From assembly GCA_963674495.2 (NCBI GenBank), contig CAXXLG010000001.1, positions 992,001-1,056,000 of the forward strand: a stretch of 64,000 nucleotides of DNA. The letters are read 5' to 3'. The translations under genes were made by a program, and so were the position numbers. Under the pieces are notes generated by a model that saw only the letters and a program-made list of their open reading frames with translations, ran no database searches and was not told where the DNA came from. Positions 43,098 to 52,600 of the stretch are shown one piece after another. This DNA is from RGIG3178 sp963674495 (lineage in GTDB: Bacteria; Bacillota; Clostridia; Christensenellales; QAND01). Each line of letters begins with the position of its first letter. The first letter of the stretch is position 1.

Positions 43098-44323
43098 TGC
43101 GTTTGTTTCCTCCTCATATATGCATCTATGTTATGTAAAACCCGCTCGCTGCCAAGGCCGCCCGCCTTGCTGATCACATGCGTTTGTCCAAGGTCACTGT
43201 GCATGGCTGAAACGGCCACGCCCGGTTCGATCTCGCCCATCGGCATCAAACCCGTGCATCCGAGCGTATCCATGATCTCCATGGCGGTATCGCCACCAAA
43301 CACGACAAGCGTACACGGCTGTGCACTTTTGAGTATTTCTCCCGCCAAAACCCCCATACTCTTGGCCACCGCATCGCCCCTGTCCGCATGCAGCCGCACG
43401 CCTTGTGGCAATATGGATTGTATGGCCAGCTTGCCGCTACCATTGAACCGTTGCACGGCTTGATATATGATTTTCCGCCCGCTTTCCGTGTACCAGAACG
43501 AAGCGCTTGAAAGCGCCTCTGTACCCGGCGTCATCCTTTGATACCCAAGTTCCGCGGCATGGCGCAGCTGCTTGAGCGACTGCTCGTTTACGCTGCCGCA
43601 TACAAGCAAAATATGGGCGGGCATCGCCGTATCCTTTAACGGGCAATGTTCAAAGCATATGTGATCCGCCAGATGCGCCGCAAATCCCGCGCAACCCGCC
43701 GTAATTTTTTGCCGGTTCTTTCTTCGCAGCAGATCACCAACATCTCTTAGATCCTTTTCGCTCTCTCCATCGAATACGTAAATAGTGTTTGGTTCGTCTA
43801 GCGCTTGCTCATCACACGGCTTGACAATCCTTACCGCAGCATTTGTCTGTTTGTTCAGAATCGCTGCAATATCTCCAGTCTCCATCGGATTAAGAGGATC
43901 TTGGGCAAAGGACGTCTGTTCAAGCGGCACGCCAAAAACATATTGTCTGCCATCCACTGTGGTACGTCCCGCCGTTGGATAGGCGGGTATGAACATAACG
44001 GGCTGCCCGCCGAATGCGTTCATCAAAGCGCCCAATTCCGCGCCGATGTTCCCGCGCAGCGTGGAGTCCGTCTTCTTGTATACACGCGCAATCCCATGTG
44101 CAATTGCCATGTGCACTAGCTTTTGCACCTTACTCGCAGCCTGTCCGGGCGGCAAATGCCTGCTGGTGGCGTTCACAACAAGCGCCTGCACAACCAGCGG
44201 TACGGCATTTAAATCTGGCTCCATATTTGACGTGACAAAGGTGGCAATATCGGCCTTTGAAAACTGTACCCCCGTATCCAGCGCACCCGTAAAGTCGTCA
44301 GCGATGACCAAAAGCTGTATCAT
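43094..44323 (-). CDS. dtnK: Four-carbon acid sugar kinase (DUF1537, DtnK-like D-threonate kinase)
   Basis: 409 residues from the ATG at 44323, with GGGGGT upstream. The N-terminus LLVIADDFTGALDTGVQFSK and YKKTDSTLRGNIGAELGAL are the DtnK subtype of DUF1537. PAYPTAGRTTVDGRQYVFG binds the acid substrate, and VVFGGDTAMEIMD with SKAGGLGSERVL forms the ATP site. It should make D-threonate 4-phosphate (or the erythronate epimer) for the PdxA2-type enzyme with which it is translationally coupled (ATGA). First gene of a five-gene operon to rbsD. No transporter or regulator is attached. Confidence 0.9.
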   Translation of the reverse strand: MIQLLVIADDFTGALDTGVQFSKADIATFVTSNMEPDLNAVPLVVQALVVNATSRHLPPGQAASKVQKLVHMAIAHGIARVYKKTDSTLRGNIGAELGALMNAFGGQPVMFIPAYPTAGRTTVDGRQYVFGVPLEQTSFAQDPLNPMETGDIAAILNKQTNAAVRIVKPCDEQALDEPNTIYVFDGESEKDLRDVGDLLRRKNRQKITAGCAGFAAHLADHICFEHCPLKDTAMPAHILLVCGSVNEQSLKQLRHAAELGYQRMTPGTEALSSASFWYTESGRKIIYQAVQRFNGSGKLAIQSILPQGVRLHADRGDAVAKSMGVLAGEILKSAQPCTLVVFGGDTAMEIMDTLGCTGLMPMGEIEPGVAVSAMHSDLGQTHVISKAGGLGSERVLHNIDAYMRRKQTQ

Positions 44324-44562
44324 GCTACCCCCGTTGGAGTTTTCTTTTAATGAACCATGCATGTGCCCGTGTTCAGGCAACACTTACCGTACCCATCATA
44401 GCAGGAATCGATTGGCGTGAACAGTGTCGTTGCCAATTGTATTCAGGTGCCCAGTCACAAAACATAAGTACTTCCCCTTCAACGATGGGATCGACAAATA
44501 GAACACCTCTCAATCCGCGCAAAACACGCAGACGTCTCATAATTGTAAAACACACCGTTCTT

Positions 44563-45300
44563 TTATTCTCCGTCCGTTTCCTCAAAATGTATATCGATCG
44601 CCTGTGTTGGGCACTGTCCGGCCGTAAGCCGTATATCGTCCCTGTCGGCAGCATTTGGCTGCGCATTTTTGCAGGCCGCCTTGCCCCCTTGCATTTCAAA
44701 ATACTCCGGGAACCGCTTTGCGCACAATCCGCAGCCGATACAATATTCCTGTCTAACTTGAATGCTAGGCTCATTCTGATTTGCTATTTCGCCGGGCAAA
44801 TCCTCCTTCTTGACGATAGCGGCCATCAACTGCGCCATGATGAAGATGGCGATAACCGTTAAGATCCAACGAAGTGCCATAAAGCCCAAGCTGAGGAATT
44901 TGGCTTCGTTGGCCAGCATGGGCACTTTGATGACCGCCCAGGCACTGATGATGATCACGATGTTGGCGATGCTTGCGCCTTTTTTATGAAGCATCATACA
45001 GATGGGGAAAGCGGCATATATGGGGCCTGCCGAAATGCTGCCCAGCACGAGGGACAGAATTTTACCCGAAAGACCGGAGTTTTCCCCCAATCCGCGCATG
45101 ATCACTTCCTTGGGTACCCACGCTTGGATGAGCGTTGTCAAAAGAAAAATGACGGGCAATACCTGCAACATTTCGAGCAAGTAATACACGCTGTTATGCA
45201 GGGCTTTTGACGCGTTTTGCATCGAAATGACGGATAGGAGGAGGTATGCCAGTACGACTGCAATTAGAAGTTTATTCTTTTTAACAATTGCCATTTTCAT
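44563..45300 (-). CDS. Second half of a split permease, with a C-terminal ferredoxin domain
   Basis: 245 residues. Five or so helices (about 10-165; LLEMLQVLPVIFLLTTLIQAWV, GSISAGPIYAAFPICMML) match one half of permeases of the PF03773 (ArsP/YraQ-like) family. Residues about 185-240 add a small Fe-S domain: YCIGCGLCAKRFPEYFE, ACKNA and GQCPTQAI, a CxxCxxC-type set with its third position changed (CIGCGLCAKRF) and a distal Cys-Pro. The ferredoxin would lie in the cytoplasm. Fusion of a permease half to a ferredoxin domain suggests a redox-linked or metal(loid)-linked transport step. Start overlaps the end of the first half by 4 bases. Confidence 0.78.
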   Translation of the reverse strand: MKMAIVKKNKLLIAVVLAYLLLSVISMQNASKALHNSVYYLLEMLQVLPVIFLLTTLIQAWVPKEVIMRGLGENSGLSGKILSLVLGSISAGPIYAAFPICMMLHKKGASIANIVIIISAWAVIKVPMLANEAKFLSLGFMALRWILTVIAIFIMAQLMAAIVKKEDLPGEIANQNEPSIQVRQEYCIGCGLCAKRFPEYFEMQGGKAACKNAQPNAADRDDIRLTAGQCPTQAIDIHFEETDGE

Positions 45301-45779
45301 ATCAACACCCCCATGGCCAATGCTATCGCTATCGCAAAGCAGAAGCTCAGCAGATTTCTTGCCAGTGCGAATTTAAGCCCGAATTCCTTTTTCTCAAGCG
45401 GAAACGTCACAACGCCCACCATGGTCAACGTGGTAAGAAAAGCCACAGCCGGTATCGTGCTAGCACCCACATCCACCAACGATCCCACCAATGGAAACGC
45501 CACAAAGGCCGGGATCAGCGTCACGCTGCCCACAACCGCCGCGATGACGGTAGCGCTGATTGCATTTGCGGAGCCAAGCACGGAACGAATGGTATGTGGT
45601 GGGATAAAGGTGAGCACCAGCCCGATGGTGAATATGATAGCGATGATCTGTCCGATCATGCCTCCCATCATACCTTTGACTGTTTTCATGGCCGCAAATG
45701 TTCCTTTTTTGTCCTTAACGAGGGATACAACTGTCAATACAATCGCAATAGCCCAAAACAAGAGTATAAAGATGTCCAT
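45297..45779 (-). CDS. First half of the split permease
   Basis: 160 residues with four to five helices (FILLFWAIAIVLTVVSLV, IIAIIFTIGLVLTFIPP, VGSVTLIPAFVAFPLVGSL, AVAFLTTLTMVGVVTFPLE). The GSVTLIPAFVAFPLVGSLVD repeat mirrors the GSISAGPIYAAFPICMML stretch of the second half, as expected for the inverted repeats of a PF03773 permease. The two halves overlap by ATGA and must assemble as a heterodimer. The divergent Crp/Fnr gene is the likely regulator. Transported substrate unknown; relatives export organoarsenicals or are linked to thiol and metal resistance. Confidence 0.78.
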   Translation of the reverse strand: MDIFILLFWAIAIVLTVVSLVKDKKGTFAAMKTVKGMMGGMIGQIIAIIFTIGLVLTFIPPHTIRSVLGSANAISATVIAAVVGSVTLIPAFVAFPLVGSLVDVGASTIPAVAFLTTLTMVGVVTFPLEKKEFGLKFALARNLLSFCFAIAIALAMGVLI

Positions 45780-45808
45780 ATCAAACCTTCCTTTTCTTGA
45801 TATGGCAT

Positions 45809-45826
45809 AAGTATATGGCTATACTT
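45809..45826. promoter_or_regulatory. Perfect palindrome, candidate operator 1
   Basis: AAGTATATGGCTATACTT: two 7-base arms, AAGTATA and TATACTT, around TGGC. It lies in the 90-base gap between the divergent permease and Crp/Fnr genes, about 30 bases before the permease start. The arms are not the TTGAT/ATCAA of Fnr or the TGTGA/TCACA of Crp. Confidence 0.55.
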
Positions 45827-45836
45827 AAAAAAAGGG

Positions 45837-45852
45837 AGTTACCTTGGTAACT
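45837..45852. promoter_or_regulatory. Perfect palindrome, candidate operator 2
   Basis: AGTTACCTTGGTAACT, 16 bases fully palindromic, flanked by GGG and TCCC, just before the ribosome site of the Crp/Fnr gene. Placed to allow autoregulation. Confidence 0.55.
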
Positions 45853-45869
45853 TTCCCGGAGGTGATTCC

Positions 45870-46535
45870 ATGTCTTCCCATGAACAGTCCATCAAAGAGC
45901 CCGCGTTGCTGCATGCTGTGCCGACCGAGGCGCTTGAAACATACAGGCGCAATGGGACGTTCCGAACCATCGCTTATAAAAAGGATACCGTGATTCATTT
46001 CGAGGGTGAAGTGTGTCGTTCGTTGGAAATCATTTTGACAGGTCACATCGGCGTGGAACATATCGAGCCATCCGGCAATCTAATGAATGTAGCGGAATTC
46101 TTCGCCGGGGATATTCTAGGCGGCAGTCTCATGTTTTCCCAAAATCCCCATTATCCCATGACCGTAACCACACGTCGGTCCGCCGTCATTCTAGAGATCG
46201 ACAAGGACGACTTGTTTTTGATGTTCTGCCATCATCCGGCTTTTCTTAAAACCTTCCTAACGATCATTGCGGATCGCACCGCCTTGCTTGGGGATCGGAT
46301 CAGTCACTATGCCAGGCGGTCCATACGCGAATGTATCATCAACTACTTGCGATACGAAAGCACACGCCAGCATTCTGACATCGTGCATCTTGGTGTAAGT
46401 AAAAAAGTACTTGCCGAAAGAATCGGCGTTCAGCGCACGTCGTTGTCCAGGGAATTGGCAAAAATGAAAAAGGCTAATCTAATCGACTTTGATGCCGCTT
46501 CGATCACGATATTATCTCATGATATACTAACATGA
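45870..46535 (+). CDS. Crp/Fnr-family transcriptional regulator
   Basis: 221 residues. The cNMP-binding-type beta barrel spans about 25-115 (IHFEGEVCRSLEIILTGHIG, FFAGDILGGSLMFSQNPHYP, VILEIDKDDL). A dimer helix follows, and the winged helix-turn-helix is at 165-215 (GVSKKVLAERIGVQRTSLSR then ELAKMKKANLIDFD). The Fnr cysteine cluster at the N-terminus is absent, so it is not an oxygen sensor of the Fnr Fe-S type. An AGGAGG-like site, GGAGGTG, precedes the ATG. It is divergent from the permease genes, with two palindromes between them, and most likely controls them. Confidence 0.9.
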   Translation: MSSHEQSIKEPALLHAVPTEALETYRRNGTFRTIAYKKDTVIHFEGEVCRSLEIILTGHIGVEHIEPSGNLMNVAEFFAGDILGGSLMFSQNPHYPMTVTTRRSAVILEIDKDDLFLMFCHHPAFLKTFLTIIADRTALLGDRISHYARRSIRECIINYLRYESTRQHSDIVHLGVSKKVLAERIGVQRTSLSRELAKMKKANLIDFDAASITILSHDILT

Positions 46536-46642
46536 TAGTTATAATGGATTCAGGCCCTGTTGGTACATACCATTGTGCATACGTTGCTTGTCCCAGGCAT
46601 GTGGCGTATGTGCTAAAAATGATGCGGGATAAATTGCAAACT

Positions 46643-47002
46643 TCAATGCACAGCGATTTTACTCAGCATAAAGCCGAAAAGATATCCCAGCATTCCCAAT
46701 GTTAATGTTCCAATAACGTATACCACCGCATTCTTTTTTTTGCTTTGTGATAGCTGGAACCCCTCGTACATGAAAGTTGAAAATGTGGTGTAAGCCCCCA
46801 AAAAACCGTCGCCGAGCAACAGATACGCGTTGGTTGAAATGCTCAGGCCGGAAACGGCGCCCAAAAGCATGGCCCCCGAAATGTTGATGGCAAACGTACC
46901 AAATAAAAAGGAGGCCTTTGTCCGTTTGATCATCATTTTCCCAAGCGAAAACCGGGCTAGGCTACCCAGCGCTCCACCAATGCCAACAAGCACGAGATCC
47001 AT
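46643..47002 (-). CDS. crcB: Fluoride channel subunit CrcB/Fluc (second copy)
   Basis: 119 residues and four helices. The Fluc signatures are visible: GIGGALGSLARFSLGKMM at the start, GTFAINISGAMLLG with the conserved Asn, GFLGAYTTFSTFMYEG with the Phe-box and TTFST, and a last helix. Such small channels pass F- out of the cell as antiparallel dimers. The start codon is directly at the stop codon of the upstream paralogue (TAG-ATG), so the two chains are made together and probably form a heterodimer, as in other Firmicutes with paired genes. Confidence 0.94.
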   Translation of the reverse strand: MDLVLVGIGGALGSLARFSLGKMMIKRTKASFLFGTFAINISGAMLLGAVSGLSISTNAYLLLGDGFLGAYTTFSTFMYEGFQLSQSKKKNAVVYVIGTLTLGMLGYLFGFMLSKIAVH

Positions 47003-47452
47003 CTATTCATCCTCGCTTTCATCGACAATCCGTTCTGTGGGTGCTGCATTTATCAAATCCCCATTCATGCCTTTCAATGCAACGCGCATGAGAACCGTGC
47101 CCGAGTAAACCGCCACAAACCCCAACACAACTGTCACGATGAGATACGCAGCAGCGGTCGACCATAACTGTTGGTAAAACAACTGCACGGTTTCTTTGCA
47201 GAGTGTGGAAAATGTGGTAAATGCGCCCAGAAAACCGGTTGTAATGCCAAGTTGGACGTGGCTGGTCATCGATGACTCAAGCGCGTAGGCAAGGACCAAC
47301 CCCAGAACGAAACAGCCCATAGTATTGGCAATCAAAGTGCTGAAGGGAATCATGCTATGTATCTGTCCGATGTGCATGCCTTTGACCAGATATCTAAACA
47401 TTGCTCCGATAAACCCACCGATTCCGACCCATATATACTTGTGCAACAGCAA
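47003..47452 (-). CDS. crcB: Fluoride channel subunit CrcB/Fluc (first copy)
   Basis: 149 residues with a TTG start at 47452, placed by GGAGAGG upstream. Signatures: GIGGFIGAMFRYLVKG, STLIANTMGCFVLG (Asn), TGFLGAFTTFSTLCKE. It has a hydrophilic C-terminal tail of about 25 residues (NAAPTERIVDESEDE) that the second copy lacks. I looked for a fluoride riboswitch in front of it and saw none; only about 50 bases of leader are available before the next hairpin region. Confidence 0.94.
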   Translation of the reverse strand: MLLHKYIWVGIGGFIGAMFRYLVKGMHIGQIHSMIPFSTLIANTMGCFVLGLVLAYALESSMTSHVQLGITTGFLGAFTTFSTLCKETVQLFYQQLWSTAAAYLIVTVVLGFVAVYSGTVLMRVALKGMNGDLINAAPTERIVDESEDE

Positions 47453-47582
47453 TGATTCCTCTCCTGTTTGATTCGCTAGATGCCATCAATTGTTTTTCAT
47501 CATATCATACCGTATATGGGGCATGTCAATTGGAATCCCAGATTTAGCACTTTTTGCTCTCCCTCTATGTCGTTCAAGATAC

Positions 47583-47620
47583 ACAAAAAACAGGCCGCTT
47601 GTTGCAGCCTGTTTTTTGTG
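47583..47620 (-). terminator. Rho-independent terminator after the DUF4153 gene
   Basis: AAAAAACAGGC pairs with GCCTGTTTTTT around a ten-base loop; A/T flanks allow both directions. It separates the DUF4153 and crcB genes. Confidence 0.85.
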
Positions 47621-47629
47621 TAATGGTTG

Positions 47630-49432
47630 CTATTTGAAATCGATCAACACATAGAAATCAGCATAGTAATACCGTTGGTTTTCGGCGTAATTCAAATTCG
47701 CTTCCATCACAATCACGCTCATTCCAATTGTCTGATTCTCCACAAGGAAAGTTGCATCCTCCACGGCAATGTCAGGCCTGCTTGTCGCAAATCCCATCAG
47801 CCAAGATTGTATTTCGCTTGTGTCAAACCGCACGAGCTCCTGCCCCTGCTCATCCATAAGCACGACATCGACCCGCTCCTGCAATATATCCCTGGTCAGC
47901 GTAAAACGTTTCCCTTCCCATTCAATCTTGCTGATCACATTGTCCGTATTGTCACCCAATACACTGCCGGACCATTCAACAAATGTTCTGGCCATTAAAT
48001 CATACCCGTGGACAGGAAGCGGCACCGTGGGGCTCAACGAAACATAAACAGACTGTCGGTCGATGTCGTGGGGCAGATAATAGGCGCTGAAGCCGAAGGT
48101 ATTTTCAAAGTCATCATACATGGAAAAGTCTTGGGGCAAATAATCAATGCTTTGAGTATATCCCATGTTAAACAGGTATTGGAGCGAGTTTGAAATCTTT
48201 TCCTTATCCGCGTCGGATACGGATGCGTTTGGCGTGACCGTATCACCATTTAACATCCCGTTTTTAATTAAAGTCGATTCGAGCCTGTTAGCTTGGCTGG
48301 TACGACTCAGCGAAAAAGCATCAACGGGCGGGATGACGGAGCCAAGCGCGAATATAATGAGCATGGCAGCGATGATGCCAGTTTTGCGTACGGACGTCAA
48401 ACTCAACCATACACCGGACGCAGCGGCAAACAAGCCGAACAGAATTACGTAATAGCGCGTATGGGTAAGACCCGTATCTCCGGTACTTAAAATCGACGCG
48501 GCGATCTGGAAGACAACGATAGGTATGAGCACCTTGGGGAAGATTGATCGGAACAAGCGGGTCATCTTGTTTTCCATACGGGCCGAAAGAATGGTCAGCA
48601 GTATGATGCCAACGGCATAGCTGACCAGCATGGGCTCGAGCAGATTATCGGTCCAGAATTCTCCGCCGATGTTGATTGCGATGTATACGGCCAGAATTCC
48701 TGTAAAAATCACCGCCAACGGAATGATGATATATGATATGAGGATTTCCAGAAACTTCGGGCTTTGGGCCGCCTTATCAACAGCCTCATGTTGTGTTTCG
48801 GCTGCGCCTTTCCCCGTTTGTTGCTCTACTCTCCCCGGGTAGAGCGGGATGAGCGAGAGAAAGAATATAGGTGCGAAAATCACAAATACGATGTTGGCCG
48901 TATGCGCGTATATCTTAGAATCCAGATCGTAGATCAGCGTATCGATCGCCCCAAGGATGATGGCGCAACCGGCAAACAACACACCGGCAAAAAACGCCGC
49001 TTGGAAAAAAGCTTTGAAGGTGGCCATAAAGCTTTCGTTAAAGCTGACCGTATTTTTGATCACCGGCACATACATATAAGCGATCAGCAGTGCGAACAAG
49101 ACGACGGATGTTTTGATTCCAATCTCGGCGCTAAGCTCCGGCGCCGAATTGATGAAAAGATAGTATACCAATGTCAGTACCACGCCCGCGCCCATAAGCG
49201 TCAACCTTGCCGTAAGTTTGACAAAATACCGTTCATACGCCGCCTGAAGCGCGATGCTCAGCGCCGCGCCAACAAGGCACGCAAGCTGATATTTGAAATA
49301 GTCGTTGTCCGTTTTGATCTGCATAGAAATCAGTACGGCGGAAGCCACAAGAAATACAATGGTCAGCGGATAGCGCTCGAATGCATCCGTGATGGCCTTG
49401 AGTTTTTTGCGTATGATAGCAAGGAATTTCAT
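47630..49432 (-). CDS. DUF4153-type polytopic membrane protein
   Basis: 600 residues from the ATG at 49432, with AGGAGGG upstream. About a dozen membrane helices fill the first 400 residues (YPLTIVFLVASAVLISMQI, LMGAGVVLTLVYYLF, FFAGVLFAGCAIILGAIDTL, ILISYIIIPLAVIFTGILAVY). The last 200 residues are soluble and probably extracytoplasmic (SNSLQYLFNMGYTQSIDYLP, YYYADFYVLIDFK). The layout is that of DUF4153 proteins, which have no proven function. There is no close neighbour on the same transcript. Confidence 0.82.
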   Translation of the reverse strand: MKFLAIIRKKLKAITDAFERYPLTIVFLVASAVLISMQIKTDNDYFKYQLACLVGAALSIALQAAYERYFVKLTARLTLMGAGVVLTLVYYLFINSAPELSAEIGIKTSVVLFALLIAYMYVPVIKNTVSFNESFMATFKAFFQAAFFAGVLFAGCAIILGAIDTLIYDLDSKIYAHTANIVFVIFAPIFFLSLIPLYPGRVEQQTGKGAAETQHEAVDKAAQSPKFLEILISYIIIPLAVIFTGILAVYIAINIGGEFWTDNLLEPMLVSYAVGIILLTILSARMENKMTRLFRSIFPKVLIPIVVFQIAASILSTGDTGLTHTRYYVILFGLFAAASGVWLSLTSVRKTGIIAAMLIIFALGSVIPPVDAFSLSRTSQANRLESTLIKNGMLNGDTVTPNASVSDADKEKISNSLQYLFNMGYTQSIDYLPQDFSMYDDFENTFGFSAYYLPHDIDRQSVYVSLSPTVPLPVHGYDLMARTFVEWSGSVLGDNTDNVISKIEWEGKRFTLTRDILQERVDVVLMDEQGQELVRFDTSEIQSWLMGFATSRPDIAVEDATFLVENQTIGMSVIVMEANLNYAENQRYYYADFYVLIDFK

Positions 49433-49602
49433 TTCACCCTCCTGCACAACTCCGGCGGTTGGCCTTCTCCATTTCGCGATGCTCTTTCAATGCTTATGCC
49501 TACTATATAGCACAAAGGCACGTATGTCCACTTGCATAGTGCATACATGCCAATATACCGTCGTTTACTTGATATTTCAATGGTTACCCATTTATGTCTA
49601 TG

Positions 49603-52600
49603 CTATTGCGTCATTGCTCTTTCCAGCATCAGCCAAATTCGGTTGTGCTGGTTAATTTCGCTGGCGGATGCATCATAATCCACCGTAACGATGTTGGCAA
49701 TGGGGTGTGCAGCCTTAACTGCTTTGATCATGCCCCGTCCACAGATGTGATTGGGTAGACAGGCAAACGGTTGCATGCATATGATATTGGGCACGCCCTG
49801 TTCGATCAACGATACCATTTCTGCCGTGAGCAGCCAACCCTCTCCCGCGCGGTTGCACAAGGACAGGACATCCCGTACTTTCTCGGCCAAATCTTCGATG
49901 GTTTCGGGCGGCACGTACCGTTGGCTGTTCATCAGCGCATTGCGCATGTCATTGCGGTAACTTTCCATGACTCTAACGATGAATTCGCCAAATGTTTTTT
50001 CCGCCCATGAGCCCGCAAGATATCGGTGGTCGGGTGCTTTTTCGTACGCACAATACAAGAAGAATTCAATAAATCCGGGCACAACCATCTCCGCACCCGC
50101 TTTTTCGACGAATGATGTCAGTTCATTGTTGGCCGTTGGATGGTATTTTACAAGTATCTCGCCCACCAGACCCACACGCTGTTTGCGTTCGCCTGTAACG
50201 GGTACGTCCTCAAATTCTTTGACGATTCGTATGAGGTTATCGCGAAACGCTTTGCGATTGCCCATGCGCAGTTGCATTTTGCATCGTTTCATCCACCGGT
50301 CAAACAATCCGTCACACGTCCCCGGTATCGTTTCATAGGGTCGGGTGCGCAGCAACACCTTCATCAGAAGATCTCCGTATACAAAGGCCATCAGCGCCTT
50401 TTTCAAAAACGCTGGCGTCATTCGAAAAGCAGTGCTTTGGTGTAATCCAGCCATGTTCAATGAAATTATGGGGACGCTTTCAAATCCCGTGTCCTTCAGC
50501 GCCTTTTTCAACAACGGCAAATAGTTGCTGGCCCTGCACGGACCGCCGGTCTGTGTTATGATCGCGGCCGTTGCTTTTGGATCGTACCCGCCGCAGCGCA
50601 GCGCACGGATGATCTGTCCGATGACAAGGATGGCGGGATAGCATGAATCGTTGTTCACATACTTCAACCCTTCCTCTATGTCTTCCCTTTCCGCTTTTCC
50701 CAGAACTTCCAGCCGATACCCTTCGCTTTGAGCCACCGCCTGCGCCAGTTCAAAATGGATCGGTGCCATCTGCGGCGCCAATATGGTGTAGCTTTTGCGC
50801 ATTTTGTTTGTAAACCGCATCCTGTCAGGTGCATCGGCGCCAGCGGGAAAAACCTCCGCTCGGTTGCATTTGTCTTCCATGGCCGCCACCAGTGAACGCA
50901 GCCTTATCCTTGTTGCTCCGAGGTTACTCGCTTCGTCGATCTTAATCAGCGTAAGGGCCTTACCGCCCTTTTGGAGGATTTCCTGGGCCTGTTCCGCGGC
51001 GATGGAATCCGGCCCGCATCCAAACGAATTGAGCTGCACCAGCTCCAGATTCTGCTGCTTCGCAACAAAATCCGCGGCCTCGTACAGTCTTGAATGGTAC
51101 ATCCACTGGTCCAGTACGCGCAGCGGCCTGTCAACGTTGCCAAGATGCGCTAGGGAATCCTCCGTCAGCACCGCCAATCCGAGCGATGTGATCAGATTCG
51201 GAATGCCGTGGTGGATCTTTGGATCTAGATGGTATGGCCGCCCAGACAACACGATGCCCTTACGCCTCGTGGCACGTAACCACCGAAGCGTTTCCTCACC
51301 TTTTTTGCGAACATCCGCCTTGAAGTTCTTATCCTCTTCATAGGCGGCCATGACCGCCTCTTCCACTTTTTTATATGGTATGAGATACAATTTGAATTCT
51401 TCAAAAAGACGCTGTATAAGCCGTTTTGGATGGTGGTAAGGCAAAAAAGGATTGTGGAAGTCCACGCCCGCATCTACCATATGCTCCATGTTCGCCTTGA
51501 TCACTTCAGCATAGGCGGCTACCATCGGACAGTTATACGAGTTATCCGCGCCTTTGACATCCGCCTGTTCGTGAATGATACAGGGATAGAAGATGTACTG
51601 GATGCCCTGTTTGATCAGGGCATCCACATGGCCGTGCACCAGCTTGGCGGGATAGCATGCTGTATCCGACGCAATGGTTTCTACGCCGTTTTCATACATC
51701 GACTTGCCCGAAGGCGGCGACAGTACGACGCGAAACCCCAGCTTTGTAAAAAACGTAAACCAGAACGGATAGTTCTCGTACATGTTAAGAGCCCTCGGAA
51801 TGCCCACCGTGCCGCGTGGCGCATCCTGTGGTGCAAGCGGTTTGTAATCAAACAGCCTGTGGTATTTGTACTCGTACAGATTGGGTATATCCTCACTCTT
51901 TGTAAGGCCCGCCCCTTTTTCGCAACGATTGCCCGTGACAAATGCCGCGCCATCTGCAAAGTGGTTGAAAGTCAGAAGGCATTGGTTGGGACACCGATTG
52001 CATTTGGCAGTGCTTGTCTTATACTTGAACGTTTTGAGCGCATCGGCGGATATTAACATCGTTTCAACGCCTTTGCGCCACGCGTTTTTAGCAATCAACG
52101 CGGCTCCGAACGCTCCCATCAACTCTGCGATATCCGGGCGCACCACCTCCCTGCCCGTCAGCAGCTCAAAGCTGCGCAACACCGCGTCGTTCAAAAACGT
52201 CCCACCCTGTACCACACCTTCACCCATATCCGTCGGCTGTTTCAATCGAATGACCTTGTACAGCGCGTTTTTGACTACCGAATAGCAAAGGCCGGCACAG
52301 ATGTCCGCTACCGACGCCCCTTCACGTTGCGCCTGTTTGACTTTGGAGTTCATAAACACCGTGCAGCGCGAACCCAAATCGACCGGCGCGCGTGCCCGTA
52401 TCCCCTGTTGGACAAACTCCTTCATGTCCATGTGCAGGGATTTTGCAAACGTCTCGAGAAACGATCCGCAACCCGAAGAACACGCCTCGTTTAACAGAAC
52501 CTTTTGAATGACGCCGTCTTTGAGCCTGACGCATTTCATGTCCTGCCCTCCGATGTCCAGAACAAACTCAACGCGGGGCAAAAAATGCTGCGCCGCCATC

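Noticed and set aside
47453..47530. Fluoride riboswitch in front of the crcB pair
   Set aside because: I looked for the conserved GAUG and CUGAU-type elements and did not see them; the leader is also very short.
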